A stretch of 13,970 nucleotides of DNA from 70-18 sp041691815 (GTDB lineage Bacteria > Pseudomonadota > Alphaproteobacteria > Acetobacterales > Acetobacteraceae): NCBI GenBank assembly GCA_041691815.1, contig JBEPTZ010000118.1:1-13970 (forward strand), written 5' to 3'. Of this stretch, positions 13,401 to 13,970 are shown one piece after another. The translations under genes were made by a program, and so were the position numbers. The notes beneath the pieces were generated by a model. That model was not told where the DNA came from. It was given only the letters and a program-made list of their open reading frames with translations, and made no database searches. Within the stretch, counting starts at the first letter, position 1, and every line of letters begins with the position of its first letter.

Positions 13401-13513
13401 TACGGGAACATGCGAACCTGGAACCCGCCTCGAGCACCGGGCGTCTTGTTGTGCGAGATCGCGAGGTAGTTCCCCGGGGGGACGACTCGCGCCAGAAAAT
13501 TTGCGGTATCCAC
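10478..13513 (-). CDS. Primase-helicase: AEP-type primase with DUF927-like helicase
   Basis: A 1011-residue replication protein that should prime and unwind phage DNA. Residues about 1-235 look like an archaeo-eukaryotic primase (prim-pol) domain: catalytic pair Asp99/Asp101 in FWIDFDV, His148 in SGYGLHVYW, and the Asp187-Arg190 to ARILRPPGT motif. An Ala/Ser/Gly-rich linker (about 235-290) follows, then a Cys cluster (Cys374, Cys385, Cys388, possibly Cys331) that may bind zinc. Residues about 580-760 are a DUF927-like ATPase: GGEGKSS with Lys622 as Walker A, YYDE with Asp664/Glu665 as Walker B, and a sensor-like ASNRP at 711-715. Arg616 sits where the first Gly of GxxxxGK is expected. The start is GTG at 13513, chosen because a strong GGGAGGG lies 5 bases upstream; the first residues align with similar primases from memory. 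It overlaps the small membrane gene by four bases. Confidence 0.85.
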   Translation of the reverse strand: MDTANFLARVVPPGNYLAISHNKTPGARGGFQVRMFPYGSFTEAAGYAAWGASKGWDTYHSNASFITAETAGADKRGNPKFKGSKDAANVMSVKAFWIDFDVSRPGDKKTVQQCYPTQAAALVWLTSFIKAVGLPRPNLAVNSGYGLHVYWVLEDAMTPAAWTPYGLALRSALIANGFLGDAGISSDVARILRPPGTVNAKVAPHVQVTALPRLSGADVPNQLMLAALTPFLGVAAVRTATSMSAAGASSGTAVALAGGGASVTSIFASAGTRTPNMGSAAQANLPVRSAPREMSKIATRCLQVASSLANRGATDTYPLWYLGHLTLAHFCSDGPAHAHALSDGHPAYQPASVDAAMQQIAGEVARKQSGPPTCDHYERARPGVCGGCPFFKQIKTPWELGVDQDDLPPHYRRASGSIEVEVRDQQSKDWVWWPLVQGDLRDPVLDQLPGGGHALTFTYELQGISYTVRVDTDELGSDGGTIFRLFARKMITLSPGSELRFRGFIVEWIRLLRERRKTRADIVHPFGWHTKASNFLGFAVGGTLYMPDGTSAPVGGGDGQMVSMYSETGDLDAWKRAAALVSAGRPDLQAIIATSFGAPLMQLMGYQGIVFSAWSRMGGEGKSSAIAVGQGVWGDPRGTNALNDTVNSVMRKISELRALPCYYDEVRVVKANEADFVNHIFMLTQGKEKSRMTRDNAVREVGEWHTILMLASNRPMMDMVLGATQGTDAGALRCFEWEVSKPARPMDPAAHPIISAAKTNYGSAGRIYAAFLAANSAKIQAALAHTLAALTAERKAEQSERLFIAGMAACIVGASIANRLKLVPFDMPALRSFFATTFDSLRAMRKLDVAVSGGGYDLHQLFGNFMADNMGRRIVTNTFARPGPTGRVEVLWHPQDRQHVDIQVSQHDRMIRVSRVAFTEWCRRKDLPGRDVVQALIISWKAMERRSVLAAGTGYTGGQIYVLDVPVTSSDLEPYLYLDGAATAASAATAAALSHPVAPKSATKGNTPTTP
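11224..11236 (+). repeat. CTAC(S)GTAG dispersed site 11
   Basis: CACTACCGTAGTT inside the primase-helicase gene. In that gene's frame it encodes Asn-Tyr-Gly-Ser. Confidence 0.8.
12274..12286 (-). repeat. CTAC(S)GTAG dispersed site 12
   Basis: On the minus strand it reads CACTACCGTAGGG, inside the primase-helicase gene. It encodes His-Tyr-Arg-Arg, including AGG. Confidence 0.85.
12999..13024. repeat. Variant double site: perfect palindrome plus partial site
   Basis: GCACTACGTAGTGC (12999-13012) is a 14-base perfect palindrome equal to the dispersed site without its centre base. ACCGTAGGG (13016-13024) follows four bases later and matches the right part of the site. Both lie in the primase domain coding region. 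Confidence 0.55.
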
Positions 13514-13518
13514 TGCAG

Positions 13519-13525
13519 CCCTCCC
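13519..13525 (-). promoter_or_regulatory. Ribosome binding site for the primase-helicase gene
   Basis: On the minus strand this reads GGGAGGG, 5 bases before the GTG start at 13513. It is the best Shine-Dalgarno sequence in the window and decides the GTG start. Confidence 0.7.
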
Positions 13526-13537
13526 TGCTAAGCAAAG

Positions 13538-13569
13538 GGGGGAGACGGGGTGGCCGCCCCACCTCCCCC
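13538..13569 (-). terminator. GC-rich stem-loop between the Ala/Pro-rich gene and the primase gene
   Basis: The arms GGGGGAG and CTCCCCC (13538-13544 and 13563-13569) pair. Inside them GTGG (13550-13553) and CCAC (13559-13562) pair around a five-base loop, with a five-base bulge on one side. It lies in the 65-base gap between two minus-strand genes. No clean T-run follows, so it may be an attenuator, an RNA-processing site or a weak terminator rather than a classic intrinsic terminator. I see no convincing promoter in this gap. Confidence 0.4.
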
Positions 13570-13578
13570 GTAGTCAGC

Positions 13579-13970
13579 TCACCCCAGGAGCGCGTCGATC
13601 GCGGCCTCCAAGTCCTGCGGCGCCGCCTGGACGGCAACGGGCGCAGTGGCCGCAGCAACCGCCGCAGGGGCGGGTGCCGTGGCCGGGGTGGGCGCGGTAG
13701 CCGCTGGCGCCGGAGGGGGCGCAGCAGCCGCCACAGGAGCCGGTGCCGCCGGCGCGCGGGCGGCGGGCGCGGAGCCCCACACCTTCGCGGACGGGGCAGC
13801 CGGAGCGGGAGCCGGGGCCGGGGCGGGAGCGGCCGCCATGGGTGCCGGAGGCGGAGCAGGCGGGACCGGAGCCGGCGCCGGTGCGGCTGCTGCCGGCGGA
13901 GCGGGCGGCGGGGCGGCCGGCGGGGCGGCGGGGGCCACGAACGCCGCCGGCGGAGCGCCCGCTGCCAGCG
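13579..13970 (-). CDS. Ala/Pro-rich protein, C-terminal part (5' end beyond window)
   Basis: The visible 130 residues are almost wholly Ala-Pro low complexity, broken by SAKVWGSAPAAR near the middle, and end in a short amphipathic helix, DLEAAIDALLG. The frame is open through the last base of the window, so the GTG at 13938 is not a reliable start and the functional domain lies outside. The Ala/Pro stretch would be an extended, flexible linker. The short acidic/hydrophobic tip resembles protein-docking tails found on phage replication and recombination proteins such as single-strand binding proteins, and it lies directly upstream of the primase gene in the same direction. That role is inference only. 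Confidence 0.65.
   Translation of the reverse strand, partial: LAAGAPPAAFVAPAAPPAAPPPAPPAAAAPAPAPVPPAPPPAPMAAAPAPAPAPAPAAPSAKVWGSAPAARAPAAPAPVAAAAPPPAPAATAPTPATAPAPAAVAAATAPVAVQAAPQDLEAAIDALLG

Overview
The window is a very GC-rich (roughly two thirds G+C by eye) stretch of a tailed-phage or prophage genome, most likely of a GC-rich proteobacterium. Host and phage group are inferences. They rest on an SLT lysozyme-like virion protein followed by a giant polyvalent protein, a layout typical of podovirus-like ejected internal proteins, and on a phage-type primase-helicase. No integrase, tRNA, rRNA, CRISPR array or insertion sequence is visible. No stretch over about 65 bases lacks a gene.

Layout. 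Plus strand, bases 2-10296: (1) the 3' part of a soluble lytic transglycosylase virion protein whose start lies before the window; (2) a 2671-residue polyvalent protein with hydrophobic N-terminal segments, a proline-rich stretch, an InPase-like domain, an HExxH metallopeptidase and a C-terminal PLxRFG/LPD38-like region; (3) a 77-residue unknown protein; (4) an 84-residue HNH nuclease. Two of the three junctions are TGATG overlaps and the third has a 10-base gap, so this is one coupled operon. Minus strand, bases 13970-10293: (5) the C-terminus of an Ala/Pro-rich protein whose start is past the window edge; (6) a 1011-residue archaeo-eukaryotic-type primase joined to a DUF927-like helicase; (7) a small protein with two membrane segments, coupled to the primase by a GTGA overlap. 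The two operons converge and share the bases of their stop codons (CTAG at 10293-10296). The plus operon probably builds virion parts that enter the cell with the DNA; the minus operon handles replication.

The most striking signal is not a gene. A near-palindrome, core CTAC(C/G)GTAG and preferred 13-mer CACTAC(G/C)GTAGGG, occurs 12 times between 1893 and 12286, about once per kilobase, all inside coding sequence, in both orientations, in more than one reading frame, and in genes of both operons. About 0.1 copies of the core would be expected by chance. Five copies match the 13-mer exactly. Decayed or altered copies also occur, including a 14-base perfect palindrome at 12999. This looks like a dispersed binding site for a phage- or host-encoded protein (stoperator-like, partition-like or DNA-organising). 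The ligand is not in this window.
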